Part shown: positions 16,932 through 25,011 of the stretch, in pieces
How positions within the stretch are numbered: position 1 is the stretch's first letter
How the letters are laid out: each line of letters begins with the position of its first letter
Source of the DNA: an uncultured Gammaproteobacteria bacterium
Lineage (GTDB): Bacteria; Pseudomonadota; Gammaproteobacteria; Pseudomonadales; Pseudohongiellaceae
Length of the DNA stretch: 64,000 nucleotides
Reading direction: 5' to 3'
Assembly (NCBI GenBank): GCA_913060495.1
Contig: CAJXRP010000010.1
Location: forward strand, 1-64,000
The notes under the pieces: model-generated
Told to the model about the DNA's origin: nothing
Database searches by the model: none
The model's input: the letters and a program-made list of their open reading frames with translations, nothing else
Program-made: the position numbers and the translations under genes

Positions 16932-18302
16932 TTGAAAACGAAAATAGTATTACTGCTAACAAGCTGTTTCATATTTACTGGTCATTCATTCGCGCAAACT
17001 ATCGAAGATGAATCTGTCGCTTGGTTACAGGAGCTGATTCAGATAGACACCATTAATCCTCCAGGCAACGAGTCCCGCGCGGTCGACTTCTACGCTGCGA
17101 TATTCGAAGCGGAAGGCATCGAATACGAGACGGCGGAAAGCGCCCCCGGTCGAGGCAATATCTGGGCAAGACTCGAGGGCGGCGATCAGCCGGGCTTGAT
17201 GATGCTGCAACACACCGATGTGGTTCCGGCTGATCCTGCTTATTGGACGATCGATCCTCTGTCCGGCGAGATACGCGATGGTTATATCTTGGGTCGCGGC
17301 GCGAGAGACATGAAGGGCACGGGCATCTCACAGCTTGCCGCCTTTCTGACGCTGCATCGAAGTGGACGAGCGTTGAACAGAGACGTGGTCTTTTTAGCGA
17401 CTGCCGACGAAGAGGCCGGCGGTGCATTCGGCGTGGGTTGGCTTATCGACAACCGCAGAGAAATTTTCGATGGTGTCGGCCTGCTGATCAATGAAGGCGG
17501 CTCGGGTAGTCGTAACATGGATGAGATCATCTTCGGCGTTGAGGTAACGCAGAAGGTTCCAGTATGGCTGCGGCTGAAGGCAGTAGATGTGCCGGGCCAC
17601 GGTTCCTCTCCAAGAACAACTAGCTCGGTAACCCGCATCGTCGATGCGCTAGGGATACTCCGTGCTAACCCATTCCCGCCGCGTATTATCGGCCCAGTGG
17701 ACACCTATTTCGCCGGCATAGCATTATCTTTAGATGATGAGTGGGCGCCGGCCTATGCTGACATCAATTCAGCAATTCAAGATCCGGAATTTCTGCCAGC
17801 GTTTCAGGAATACCGCTCAGGTCATCACGCGTTAACCAGAGACACTTGTTCCATGACGCGCATGGGCGGATCTAACAAGATCAATGTGGTGCCACCCGAG
17901 GCATGGGCCGAACTGGATTGCCGTATTCTTCCCGACAGACCCGCAGAAGATTTTATCGCAGACCTTACTGAGTTGGTCGCGCCAACTGGCGTTGAGGTCG
18001 AAGTGATCATGGCATTCACGCCGGCAATCTCTTCGACTAACTCGCGCTTGTTTACAGCGATCGAAAATGTAACTCGCGAATTGTATCCAAACTCTAGAGT
18101 GTTGCCTTCGGTGAGCACCGGTTTTACCGACAGCCACTTTACCCGCGATCTAGGCATCGTGAGCTACGGTTTTAATCCGATCATTACGCGAGCGGGCGAG
18201 CCCACCGGTGTACACGGCAACGACGAGAGTGTTCCAGAGGTGGATTTTCGTCAGGGTATTACCGACATGATTGCGATCATCCGCAATGTGGTGTTTAACT
18301 AA
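16932..18302 (+). CDS. Secreted M20-family metallopeptidase
   Basis: A 456-aa zinc peptidase of the M20/ArgE/DapE/carboxypeptidase G2 group with a signal peptide (MKTKIVLLLTSCFIFTGHSFA, cleavage before QT). Metal and catalytic residues are visible: His94 and Asp96 in LQHTDVV, Asp126 in GARDMKG, and Glu160-Glu161 in TADEEAGG. The dimerisation (lid) domain covers about 205-330. The TTG start is supported by AGGGGAG upstream. It probably trims peptides or N-acyl amino acids in the periplasm. The substrate is unknown. Confidence 0.87.
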   Translation: MKTKIVLLLTSCFIFTGHSFAQTIEDESVAWLQELIQIDTINPPGNESRAVDFYAAIFEAEGIEYETAESAPGRGNIWARLEGGDQPGLMMLQHTDVVPADPAYWTIDPLSGEIRDGYILGRGARDMKGTGISQLAAFLTLHRSGRALNRDVVFLATADEEAGGAFGVGWLIDNRREIFDGVGLLINEGGSGSRNMDEIIFGVEVTQKVPVWLRLKAVDVPGHGSSPRTTSSVTRIVDALGILRANPFPPRIIGPVDTYFAGIALSLDDEWAPAYADINSAIQDPEFLPAFQEYRSGHHALTRDTCSMTRMGGSNKINVVPPEAWAELDCRILPDRPAEDFIADLTELVAPTGVEVEVIMAFTPAISSTNSRLFTAIENVTRELYPNSRVLPSVSTGFTDSHFTRDLGIVSYGFNPIITRAGEPTGVHGNDESVPEVDFRQGITDMIAIIRNVVFN

Positions 18303-18367
18303 CTAGTATTAAGAGTGTTCAGAGTCTAACGGTGAGAAGTCGCTGCAGCCTTTGACAAAACGCAGAC

Positions 18368-18399
18368 AAAAAAAGGGGACACATTGTGTCCCCTTTTTT
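18368..18399. terminator. Bidirectional intrinsic terminator
   Basis: GGGGACAC (18375-18382) and GTGTCCCC (18386-18393) form a perfect 8-bp stem with a 3-nt loop, flanked by A7 on the left and T6 on the right. It can end both the M20 peptidase transcript and the convergent redoxin transcript. Confidence 0.92.
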
Positions 18400-18426
18400 A
18401 TGCTTTGTTTTTCGACTAGCTTCGAA

Positions 18427-19017
18427 CTATGTGTCGAAGATAGCTACCAGACAACCTTTTGAGTCTGGAATGTCATCCATGTTCACAGTGCCACCGGCAA
18501 GAACAGTGTTCAAGGCGTCCTTGAGAAAATGCTCGTCGGCATTGTTGCGCTGTGTTTCATAACCCAGCTGGTCGTTAATGGGTCCACGGTAGAGAACTTC
18601 TTTTGTGCGTGGATCAACGATGAATACCTCAGCGGTACGCTCAACGCCTAGCGCCTTAGCGAGAGCCTGGCCTTCATCCTTAATGATTGGAAAGTCGATA
18701 CCAAATTCACCGGCTTCCTTGGCTATGCGCGGCAAGTTGTCCTGGATGTTTGCATTGAACATGACAAACTCAATGCCCTTGTCGGCATATTCGTCACGCA
18801 CTTCTCGGTAATTTGGCAGTGCAATTCTAGCGATTGGGCAGCCAACACCCTGTACGTAGAACACGACATATTTATTGTCGGCATAAGTGTCCAGCGTATG
18901 TGTCGCGCCCAGATGATCAGTAAGTTCAAAATCTGGAATAGAGCGCAACCATTCATCGGCTAAAGCCGCGGAAGAGGCGATTAGCAGACCGCTAATTATG
19001 AAAAGTTTACGTAGCAT
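18427..19017 (-). CDS. Secreted redoxin (AhpC/TSA-like) protein
   Basis: A 196-aa exported protein with a signal peptide (MLRKLFIISGLLIASSAALA) and one thioredoxin-fold redoxin domain. It has a single active-site-like Cys in GVGCPIAR, about residue 60, rather than CXXC. The domain is clearly similar to the N-terminal domain of the copper-monooxygenase fusion at 9795-11504 (shared patterns FELTDHLG/FSLLDADG, GIEFVMFN/GVEFMMIN, LGVERTAEV/LGIERAGEV), but keeps the Cys that the fusion has lost. A C-terminal Cys in SKGCLVA may pair with it. Its role may be periplasmic thiol redox or metal handling. AAGGAG lies upstream of the ATG. Confidence 0.75.
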   Translation of the reverse strand: MLRKLFIISGLLIASSAALADEWLRSIPDFELTDHLGATHTLDTYADNKYVVFYVQGVGCPIARIALPNYREVRDEYADKGIEFVMFNANIQDNLPRIAKEAGEFGIDFPIIKDEGQALAKALGVERTAEVFIVDPRTKEVLYRGPINDQLGYETQRNNADEHFLKDALNTVLAGGTVNMDDIPDSKGCLVAIFDT

Positions 19018-19515
19018 GACAACTCCTTAATAGTAACTAGTGGATTAGACTAGTCATCGCTTAAATCCTATGTTGAGCTATTGTATCTGGCGGCTTAGGA
19101 GGAATTTTGATCCCCATCAACTAACCAAGCCAGTGCTCAAGTTGGCAATAATGGTAACAACATTCTATTTCCAATCCTACGGGGTGCGACACCATGTCAC
19201 AGAAAGTTGCAGCTGCTATTCTAGCCTAATTCATGCCAAATAAACTCTATTAAAAACAATAAGTTAAAAGAGGTTTTTGGCAGGGCAATAATCAGTAACT
19301 ACATTTCATGGAATCGAGTTGGATATTCGCATCAGGCTTATTTCAAAAATGGCTGGATGAGTTGCTTTATGCAGCCTCGATGGGCTATCGATCTCGCCTC
19401 TGTGACTAGGCATTCCAGCCCTATTTACGGGGCCATTGAAATCGCATAAATCAGCCGAACCGCGTATAGTTGTGCCCTGTTCACGGCCAATTTCAAGGGT
19501 GTTAAACCACGCACT
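19018..19515. other. 498-bp intergenic region without a supported gene
   Basis: This lies between the divergent redoxin and RND exporter genes and must hold promoters for both. I see no tRNA, strong hairpin or long frame. An 11-codon frame beginning ATGTCACAGAAAG near 19194 is preceded by a GGGGTG purine run but is too short to judge. No convincing paired -35 and -10 boxes were found. Confidence 0.5.
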
Positions 19516-22017
19516 ATGTCCTCATCTGTTACTCGATTCTATAGCTCTCTCGTATTCACTAAGCCCTATTTGGTAATCGCTATTCTGTTGTTGCTGGTCG
19601 GCTTCTTCGGCTGGCAGGCACAGAATTTTCGTCTGGATGCCTCTGCCGACTCCCTGCTATTGGAAGACGATCCAGATCTCGAGTTCTCCCGCGAAATAAA
19701 TGTTCGCTACGGTATTCGCGAGGCGGTCACTATTGCCTATACGCCTAACGGTGATTTGTTTAGCAGGGAAGAGCTAAACAAGCTCGGCGCATTGCGAGAG
19801 GATTTGCTCGCCATTAATCGCGTTGAATCGGTGGATAGCATTCTCAATGTGCCTATTTTTGAAGACACGCCACTCACCGGAATTTCAGAAGATTACCTAA
19901 CGCTAGCGAACCAAGATATAGATCTGGTCGCGGCGCGAGAAGAGGTTACCAGTAGTCCAGTTTTCAGAAATGCTGTCATCAGTCCTGACGGGAAAACTGC
20001 GGGCATGTTGGTAAGCTTCGCCATCGATGAGACGGCGCGGGATTTGATAGGTCGACGCACCGAGCTGCGCAACAAGGCGCGTGGCGAAGAACTCTCCCAA
20101 GATGAAGTCGATGAATTGCTGCAGATAGAATCGGACTACGCAGTACACAGTGTTCTGGCCGCCGATCGTCAGCACGAGATTATCGGCGTGGTCCGCGCAA
20201 CACTCGAGCGTTATCGCGAGGGCGCACAGATCTATCTTGGCGGCGCGCCGATGATTGCCGATGACCTGGTAACTTTCGTGCAGGGAGACTTAAGTAGTTT
20301 CAGCTTCGCGGTAGTACTTCTTATTATTTTTGCGCTCGGCCTCATTTTTCGGAAAGTACGCTGGGTGGCTTTGCCTCTGGCATGCTGTGCCGTGGCAGGC
20401 GTCATCATGGTGGGCATACTGGGCTTAATGGATTGGCGTGTAACAGTTGTGTCTTCCAACTTCATTTCACTGCTGTTGATAATTACTATCTCCCTTACTG
20501 TGCATCTAACGGTGCGCTATAGAGAGTTAAGAGCAACTCGGCACTATAGCAATCACGATAAGTTGCTTCGCCATTCGGTGCTCAGTATGTTCAGGCCTTG
20601 TCTTTATACAGCGCTAACTACGGCTGTGGCGTTTGGCTCGCTGATTGTCAGTGGCATTCTCCCGATCATTACCTTCGGTTGGATGATGATGATGGGAGTG
20701 GCGACGGCGCTGCTAGTCGCGTTCACACTTTTCCCTGCGATTCTCAGTATTATTAAGCGAGACGAATCTAAGCTCTCGTCAAACCTACGCCTTAATCTGA
20801 CTACTGCTCTAGCCGATGCAACTGCGAAGCTAGATAGCAAAATCTTATATATCTATCTTGGTGTAGCGCTTCTTAGTGGCATCGGGCTCTCACAGATTCG
20901 CGTTGAAAACAGCTTCATCGATTACTTTCGCGAGAGTACTGAAATTTATCAGGGTATGTCGCTGTTCGATGAGAAGCTCGGCGGAACCCTATCCTTTGAC
21001 GTCGTAGTTAACCTGCCAGCGGCGGAAGACGATTTTGATGGAGGCTTCGACGACGGCTTTGGATTCGGCGATAGCGACGATGGCAATGACGATGCCTACT
21101 GGTTTACCGCGCCGAAGATGGAGCAGGTCAAAGCCATTCATCAATACCTGGACAACGATCCACAGACCGGCAAGGTGCTTTCTTTCGGCGCAGTCATAGA
21201 ACTTGCTGAACAACTGAACGACGATCAGCCCATAGATGGACTGCTATGGGCGGTGCTCTATAACCGCATTCCAGAAACCTTAAAGAACACGGTGCTGAAT
21301 CCGTTCATATCGATCGACGATAACCAGATTCGATTCAACGTACGAGTAATCGAATCCGCAGAAAACCTAAATCGGAATGAGTTGCTACAACGCATCGAGG
21401 CAGGTATCGAATCGGAATTTGGGTTCGTCGATGAAGATGTTCGTCTGACTGGCATACTTGTCATGTACAACAATGTTCTGCAAAGCTTGTTCCAGTCGCA
21501 GATACTCACGTTGGGTGTTGTGATGCTGGCGATTATGCTGATGTTCCTAGTCTTGTTTAGATCCTTCATGATTGCGCTAATTTGTATTATTCCTAACGCG
21601 ATCGCCGCGGCCTTCGTGCTGGGCATAATGGGTTGGGTAGGCATTCCATTGGATATTATGACGATTACCATCGCCTCAATATCAGTTGGCATCGGTGTCG
21701 ATAATACAATCCATTACATGCATCGTTTTAAACGCGAATTCCCGCGCATTGGAAACTACCATGACACGATGTACTTCTGTCACAACAGCATCGGTCGGGC
21801 TATGTACTTCACGTCCATGACGATTGTGGCGGGATTCTCGATTCTGGCTCTGTCTAATTTTATTCCCACCATCGTGTTCGGTTTGTTGACCAGCCTTGCG
21901 ATGCTGGTTGCGCTAGTCGGTTCGCTTACCTTGTTGCCGCAGCTACTGGCGACCTTCAAGCCTCTTGGCCCAGAGACAGCTCCTGAAACAGCCGCGGTTA
22001 TAGAAGGGTCCACATAG
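19516..22017 (+). CDS. RND-superfamily (MMPL/Patched-like) exporter with acidic loop insert
   Basis: An 833-aa polytopic protein with the duplicated RND layout. The first helix is near residues 18-32, helix clusters lie around 255-420 and from about 645, and two large periplasmic loops separate them. The motif SVGIGVDNTIHYMHRFKRE resembles the VVDDTVHLLSHY motif of the exporter at 12622, so the two are paralogues. The second periplasmic loop contains an unusual Asp/Gly-rich stretch at about residues 508-532 that looks like a divalent-cation-binding or flexible insert. No MFP or outer-membrane partner is adjacent. The substrate is unknown, with lipid or hydrophobic compounds likely from the family. 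Confidence 0.85.
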   Translation: MSSSVTRFYSSLVFTKPYLVIAILLLLVGFFGWQAQNFRLDASADSLLLEDDPDLEFSREINVRYGIREAVTIAYTPNGDLFSREELNKLGALREDLLAINRVESVDSILNVPIFEDTPLTGISEDYLTLANQDIDLVAAREEVTSSPVFRNAVISPDGKTAGMLVSFAIDETARDLIGRRTELRNKARGEELSQDEVDELLQIESDYAVHSVLAADRQHEIIGVVRATLERYREGAQIYLGGAPMIADDLVTFVQGDLSSFSFAVVLLIIFALGLIFRKVRWVALPLACCAVAGVIMVGILGLMDWRVTVVSSNFISLLLIITISLTVHLTVRYRELRATRHYSNHDKLLRHSVLSMFRPCLYTALTTAVAFGSLIVSGILPIITFGWMMMMGVATALLVAFTLFPAILSIIKRDESKLSSNLRLNLTTALADATAKLDSKILYIYLGVALLSGIGLSQIRVENSFIDYFRESTEIYQGMSLFDEKLGGTLSFDVVVNLPAAEDDFDGGFDDGFGFGDSDDGNDDAYWFTAPKMEQVKAIHQYLDNDPQTGKVLSFGAVIELAEQLNDDQPIDGLLWAVLYNRIPETLKNTVLNPFISIDDNQIRFNVRVIESAENLNRNELLQRIEAGIESEFGFVDEDVRLTGILVMYNNVLQSLFQSQILTLGVVMLAIMLMFLVLFRSFMIALICIIPNAIAAAFVLGIMGWVGIPLDIMTITIASISVGIGVDNTIHYMHRFKREFPRIGNYHDTMYFCHNSIGRAMYFTSMTIVAGFSILALSNFIPTIVFGLLTSLAMLVALVGSLTLLPQLLATFKPLGPETAPETAAVIEGST

Positions 22018-22118
22018 CCCAAATTTTGCTAATTTGCGGCTAAAGTGTGAGCATGACGATAGACTGATTCACAGCGCTAGGTAGAATTAGCCAACTCCCA
22101 GAAAATTAAGGACTGTTA

Positions 22119-22502
22119 GTGGTTCGTGTACTGATTTACTTAACCGCATTAGTGGCCCTGCTCGCCTGTAGCGAAGAACAGCCGGTCGAATCCGAATTGG
22201 CGGATACGGCTCTCGTGCAAGCTTTCATGAATGATGCCTCGGCACTCGCTAGAGGGCAGGCTATATTCGATGGCTCCTGCGCTAGCTTCTGTCACACCAT
22301 GGAGCCTGAAGAGGAGCTCGACGCTTCGTTTCTCTTCGATTGCCAATGGAATCATGGCTCCAATGATCAGGATCTCTTCAATACGATCACGAAAGGTGTA
22401 ATCGGCACACGCATGGTGGGCTTCGGATCAAATTTTCCAGAGGGCGATGACGATCTATGGAAAGTGATCGCCTATCTACGCAGCAACCAACAAGCCTGTT
22501 AG
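22119..22502 (+). CDS. Lipoprotein cytochrome c with CX3CH haem motif
   Basis: A 127-aa predicted lipoprotein (lipobox LLAC, Cys17) with one cytochrome c domain. The haem motif reads CASFCH (residues 54-59), with three residues between the cysteines instead of two. A second family feature is an extra Cys in FLFDCQW. The distal ligand is probably the Met of GTRMVGFG. GTG is the start, with AAGGA 6 nt upstream. Such small cytochromes often accept electrons from periplasmic dehydrogenases, but no partner is adjacent apart from the RND exporter upstream. Confidence 0.8.
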   Translation: MVRVLIYLTALVALLACSEEQPVESELADTALVQAFMNDASALARGQAIFDGSCASFCHTMEPEEELDASFLFDCQWNHGSNDQDLFNTITKGVIGTRMVGFGSNFPEGDDDLWKVIAYLRSNQQAC

Positions 22503-22574
22503 AATCTAGCCTTCGTAACACGCTCAACTAAATAAATTGATGGTTTTTTTAGCATTACCCAAACGAGGTTTTTA

Positions 22575-23168
22575 ATGGAAGTGAATTCTCCCGAAGCAGA
22601 CAAGAAGCAAGATAAATCATCCGGAAAGTCGGGGTTCATTGACGAGAAGTTATTTAAGTCACGCGCCATCACAATCTTTGGTGAGATCAATGACAAGCTT
22701 GCTCAAAGTGTCACCGAGAAATTACTGGCGCTAGCGGCAGACAGTGACGAGCCGATCTCAATCTACGTCAGTTCGCCAGGCGGGCACGTTGAATCTGGTG
22801 ACGTAGTCTATGACATGATCAAGTTCATCAAGCCCACCGTTAAGGTTATCGGCACCGGTTGGGTTGCTAGCGCAGCGACGACCATCTATCTGGCGGCGGA
22901 AAAGGAGAATCGTTTCTCCTTACCGAATACCCGTTTCCTAGTCCATCAGCCATCGGGCGGCTCACGCGGTGATGCGACGGATATCGCTATTCAGGCTCAG
23001 GAAATAGTAAAGATGCGTGCGCGTATCAATCAGCTAATTGCAGATGAAACGGGTCAGTCGCTGGAGCGAGTAGCTCAAGATACTGATCGAGATTTCTGGA
23101 TGAGTGCTCAAGAAGCGATCGACTACGGTATCGTGAACAAGATCGTAATATCGGTAACTGAAATATAA
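22575..23168 (+). CDS. ClpP-family serine protease, orphan paralogue
   Basis: A 197-aa member of the ClpP peptidase family with catalytic Ser99 in GWVASAATT, His124 in LVHQPSGG and a catalytic Asp in DTDRDFW (about 171-173). The substrate-binding SSPGGHV is at 66-72. It differs from standard ClpP in its hydrophilic Lys-rich N terminus and in having no clpX or tig beside it. It is therefore probably a second ClpP that may form mixed or separate rings. GAGG lies 6 nt before the ATG. It ends 4 bp from a convergent gene. Confidence 0.83.
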   Translation: MEVNSPEADKKQDKSSGKSGFIDEKLFKSRAITIFGEINDKLAQSVTEKLLALAADSDEPISIYVSSPGGHVESGDVVYDMIKFIKPTVKVIGTGWVASAATTIYLAAEKENRFSLPNTRFLVHQPSGGSRGDATDIAIQAQEIVKMRARINQLIADETGQSLERVAQDTDRDFWMSAQEAIDYGIVNKIVISVTEI

Positions 23169-23171
23169 CGC

Positions 23172-23579
23172 CTAGTTTTCGGCGTTCTCTGCAATCTTTC
23201 TAAAGACCGCTTGGCGGTCTTTAGTTAGCATGCATACCACCATGAAGTCAGGCAGACAGGTCGCCGCAAAGGCGACAGCGGTATTTGGATCCACAAGTTC
23301 TGCCTGAATCGTACCTGCCACACCGGCGTACTCGATCTCCACAGTCACCACGTTGCCTTCGACTTTTCCATTCTCGCTGCTCCATTCGAAGCCCAGTGAT
23401 TCTATCTGCTGCACCTTAAATTCTTCGTTCTCGATTGCGACGGCAATACTGAATAGAGTGCCTTCGACAACCCATAAGCCATTCCAGTGCATGGATAGAT
23501 CTTCTTGGGCGTTCGCGTTCGCGAGCAAAGAAGCTGTAAAGGCGATTGACAAGAATCTGCATAGGAAGTGTTTAAGCAA
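23172..23579 (-). CDS. Secreted hypothetical protein
   Basis: A protein of about 135 aa with a signal peptide (LCRFLSIAFTASLLANANA, cleavage before QE) and no family I recognise. The mature part is predicted beta-rich, with three Cys-containing segments near the C terminus (ATCLPDF, VVCMLTK). I prefer the TTG at 23579, with GGAG 6 nt upstream; its start overlaps the stop codon of the upstream NnrU-like gene, suggesting translational coupling. The frame is open to 23597. An 11-bp perfect hairpin (23200-23224) lies inside its C-terminal codons. Confidence 0.6.
   Translation of the reverse strand: MLKHFLCRFLSIAFTASLLANANAQEDLSMHWNGLWVVEGTLFSIAVAIENEEFKVQQIESLGFEWSSENGKVEGNVVTVEIEYAGVAGTIQAELVDPNTAVAFAATCLPDFMVVCMLTKDRQAVFRKIAENAEN
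23200..23224. terminator. Strong hairpin in the overlap of convergent genes
   Basis: CTAAAGACCGC (23200-23210) and GCGGTCTTTAG (23214-23224) form a perfect 11-bp stem with a 3-nt loop, 32 bp beyond the clpP-like stop codon and inside the coding sequence of the convergent gene. No T tract follows on either strand, so terminator function is uncertain. A smaller stem AACGCC/GGCGTT is at 23168-23187. Confidence 0.4.
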
Positions 23580-24126
23580 GGCTGACTCCAACTCCAAAGA
23601 GTTCTCCGTGATAGAGACCTATGACTACGTATAGCCCTAGACCGACCAAGAGAGAAATAATATCCCAAATAAATTCAGGGGATTTCGATTCGACGTTGTT
23701 GCGTAGGGTGAAAATTTTCAAACTCGACCAGACTGCAAAACTACCAAACAAGAGCATCGATGCTAGATCGCCATTAGCCCAAAGATGGGAGAGGCTCCAT
23801 AGCAGAATGCCGACCAGCATAGGATTGCGCAACAATGTACGCAGATAGGATAGTGGCACGTTACCCGCAACGACGCAGATCAAGGCAGGAATCATCAACA
23901 TCAGACTCAGCGAGCGCAGCTCATAAATGGGCTGCCAGATCATCTGAAACGGTGCCAGTGATTTACCCCATATGATCAGTCCAAGACCCGCTAAAGAAAC
24001 CAGACTGTACAGGCCCATATAGGCGCCCTCGGAGGGTAGAGCGTCTTTCAATGGTTGCCGCAGGCCAAATTCCCGCAATAAATGGGGCGTAAAAAATAGC
24101 ATTAACCCCAGAACTAATATGCCCAT
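23572..24126 (-). CDS. NnrU-family membrane protein
   Basis: A 184-aa inner-membrane protein with five to six predicted helices. The characteristic segment LLWSLSHLWANGDLASMLLFG near residues 107-127 marks the NnrU/isoprenylcysteine-methyltransferase-like family. Family members were first linked to nitric oxide and nitrite reductase regulons and to 15-cis-zeta-carotene isomerase-like proteins, but the exact function is unknown. AGGTG precedes the ATG. It is translationally linked to the secreted protein downstream. Confidence 0.8.
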   Translation of the reverse strand: MGILVLGLMLFFTPHLLREFGLRQPLKDALPSEGAYMGLYSLVSLAGLGLIIWGKSLAPFQMIWQPIYELRSLSLMLMIPALICVVAGNVPLSYLRTLLRNPMLVGILLWSLSHLWANGDLASMLLFGSFAVWSSLKIFTLRNNVESKSPEFIWDIISLLVGLGLYVVIGLYHGELFGVGVSLA

Positions 24127-24259
24127 GTTTCACCTCAGCTAGATAGGGCAAGTGTAGCACGGCTTTATTTCCTTTAAAGGCGTGCGTATGTAGGAGAAGC
24201 CCGATATACATAGCTGCGCACGCAGTTGCCCAGGTCCTCCCCTAGAAGCTTTCTTTGTC

Positions 24260-24311
24260 TATTGATATCAATAGAGCATTGACAGATTAATTAATTAATC
24301 GTTTAATTAAA
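24260..24311. promoter_or_regulatory. Cluster of palindromes, candidate TetR operator
   Basis: Three perfect palindromes occur in about 50 bp upstream of the TetR gene: TATTGATATCAATA (24260-24273), GATTAATTAATTAATC (24285-24300) and TTTAATTAAA (24302-24311). The 16-bp one is the right size for a TetR-family operator and TTGACA at 24279-24284 just before it could be a -35 element. Autoregulation of the operon is inferred. Confidence 0.55.
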
Positions 24312-24336
24312 TATTACTCCGGTAAGAGATCAGACA

Positions 24337-25011
24337 ATGAAGCAATCGACTAGCAATAGCGGCGCGCTAGGCAGGCCAGCAGGTAGGAACTCGGAAAAAG
24401 TCCGCAGGGATCTGCTAGGAGCGGCCCGTGACCTCTTTCTAAAGAGAGACTTTAAGGCGGTATCCCTGCGGGAGATAGCCAGCAGCGCCGGTGTGAATGG
24501 CGCTATGGTGAACTACTATTTTGGCGGCAAGAAGGGGCTGTATCTGGCTATGGTGGATGAGTTGTTCGATTCACTCGAGGCAAAGATGGCAAGTTTGAGT
24601 GACGGGCCGGAATTTTCAATTGCTGACTTTAGCCGTAGCTATTGTATTTTGCTTGCGGAGAATCCGTGGTGGCCAAATTTCGTGGCGCGAGAAATACTTT
24701 TTAGCGAAGGAGAAACCAAGGAAGAAGTGCTGCAACGGTTCAGTAAGTTAATCGCGCCAAAGTTGCGGCATGCGATCAGCGAAGAAGTTGAAAGTGGGAA
24801 CTACCGTGAAGACCTTAGTCCGGAATTAACCATTATGTCGCTGCTGGGTATGACTATATTCCCCTTCCTCGCCGCACCAATGATTGAACGCGTCTTCGGA
24901 ATGACACTTGATGAATCGATGGCGAATAAGATAGCGACGCACAACGTGAATCTATTTATGAATGGGGTCGTGAATCACCAAGTAAACCACCCAAGAGGAT
25001 CAGCATCATGA
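24337..25011 (+). CDS. TetR-family transcriptional regulator
   Basis: A 224-aa TetR/AcrR regulator with the N-terminal HTH at about residues 24-68 (LLGAARDLFL, VSLREIASSAGVN, MVNYYFGGKKGLY) and a C-terminal ligand domain. It is the first gene of a four-gene export operon and its stop overlaps the next start (ATGA). It probably represses this operon and is relieved by a transported compound. Candidate operators lie at 24260-24311. Confidence 0.88.
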   Translation: MKQSTSNSGALGRPAGRNSEKVRRDLLGAARDLFLKRDFKAVSLREIASSAGVNGAMVNYYFGGKKGLYLAMVDELFDSLEAKMASLSDGPEFSIADFSRSYCILLAENPWWPNFVAREILFSEGETKEEVLQRFSKLIAPKLRHAISEEVESGNYREDLSPELTIMSLLGMTIFPFLAAPMIERVFGMTLDESMANKIATHNVNLFMNGVVNHQVNHPRGSAS

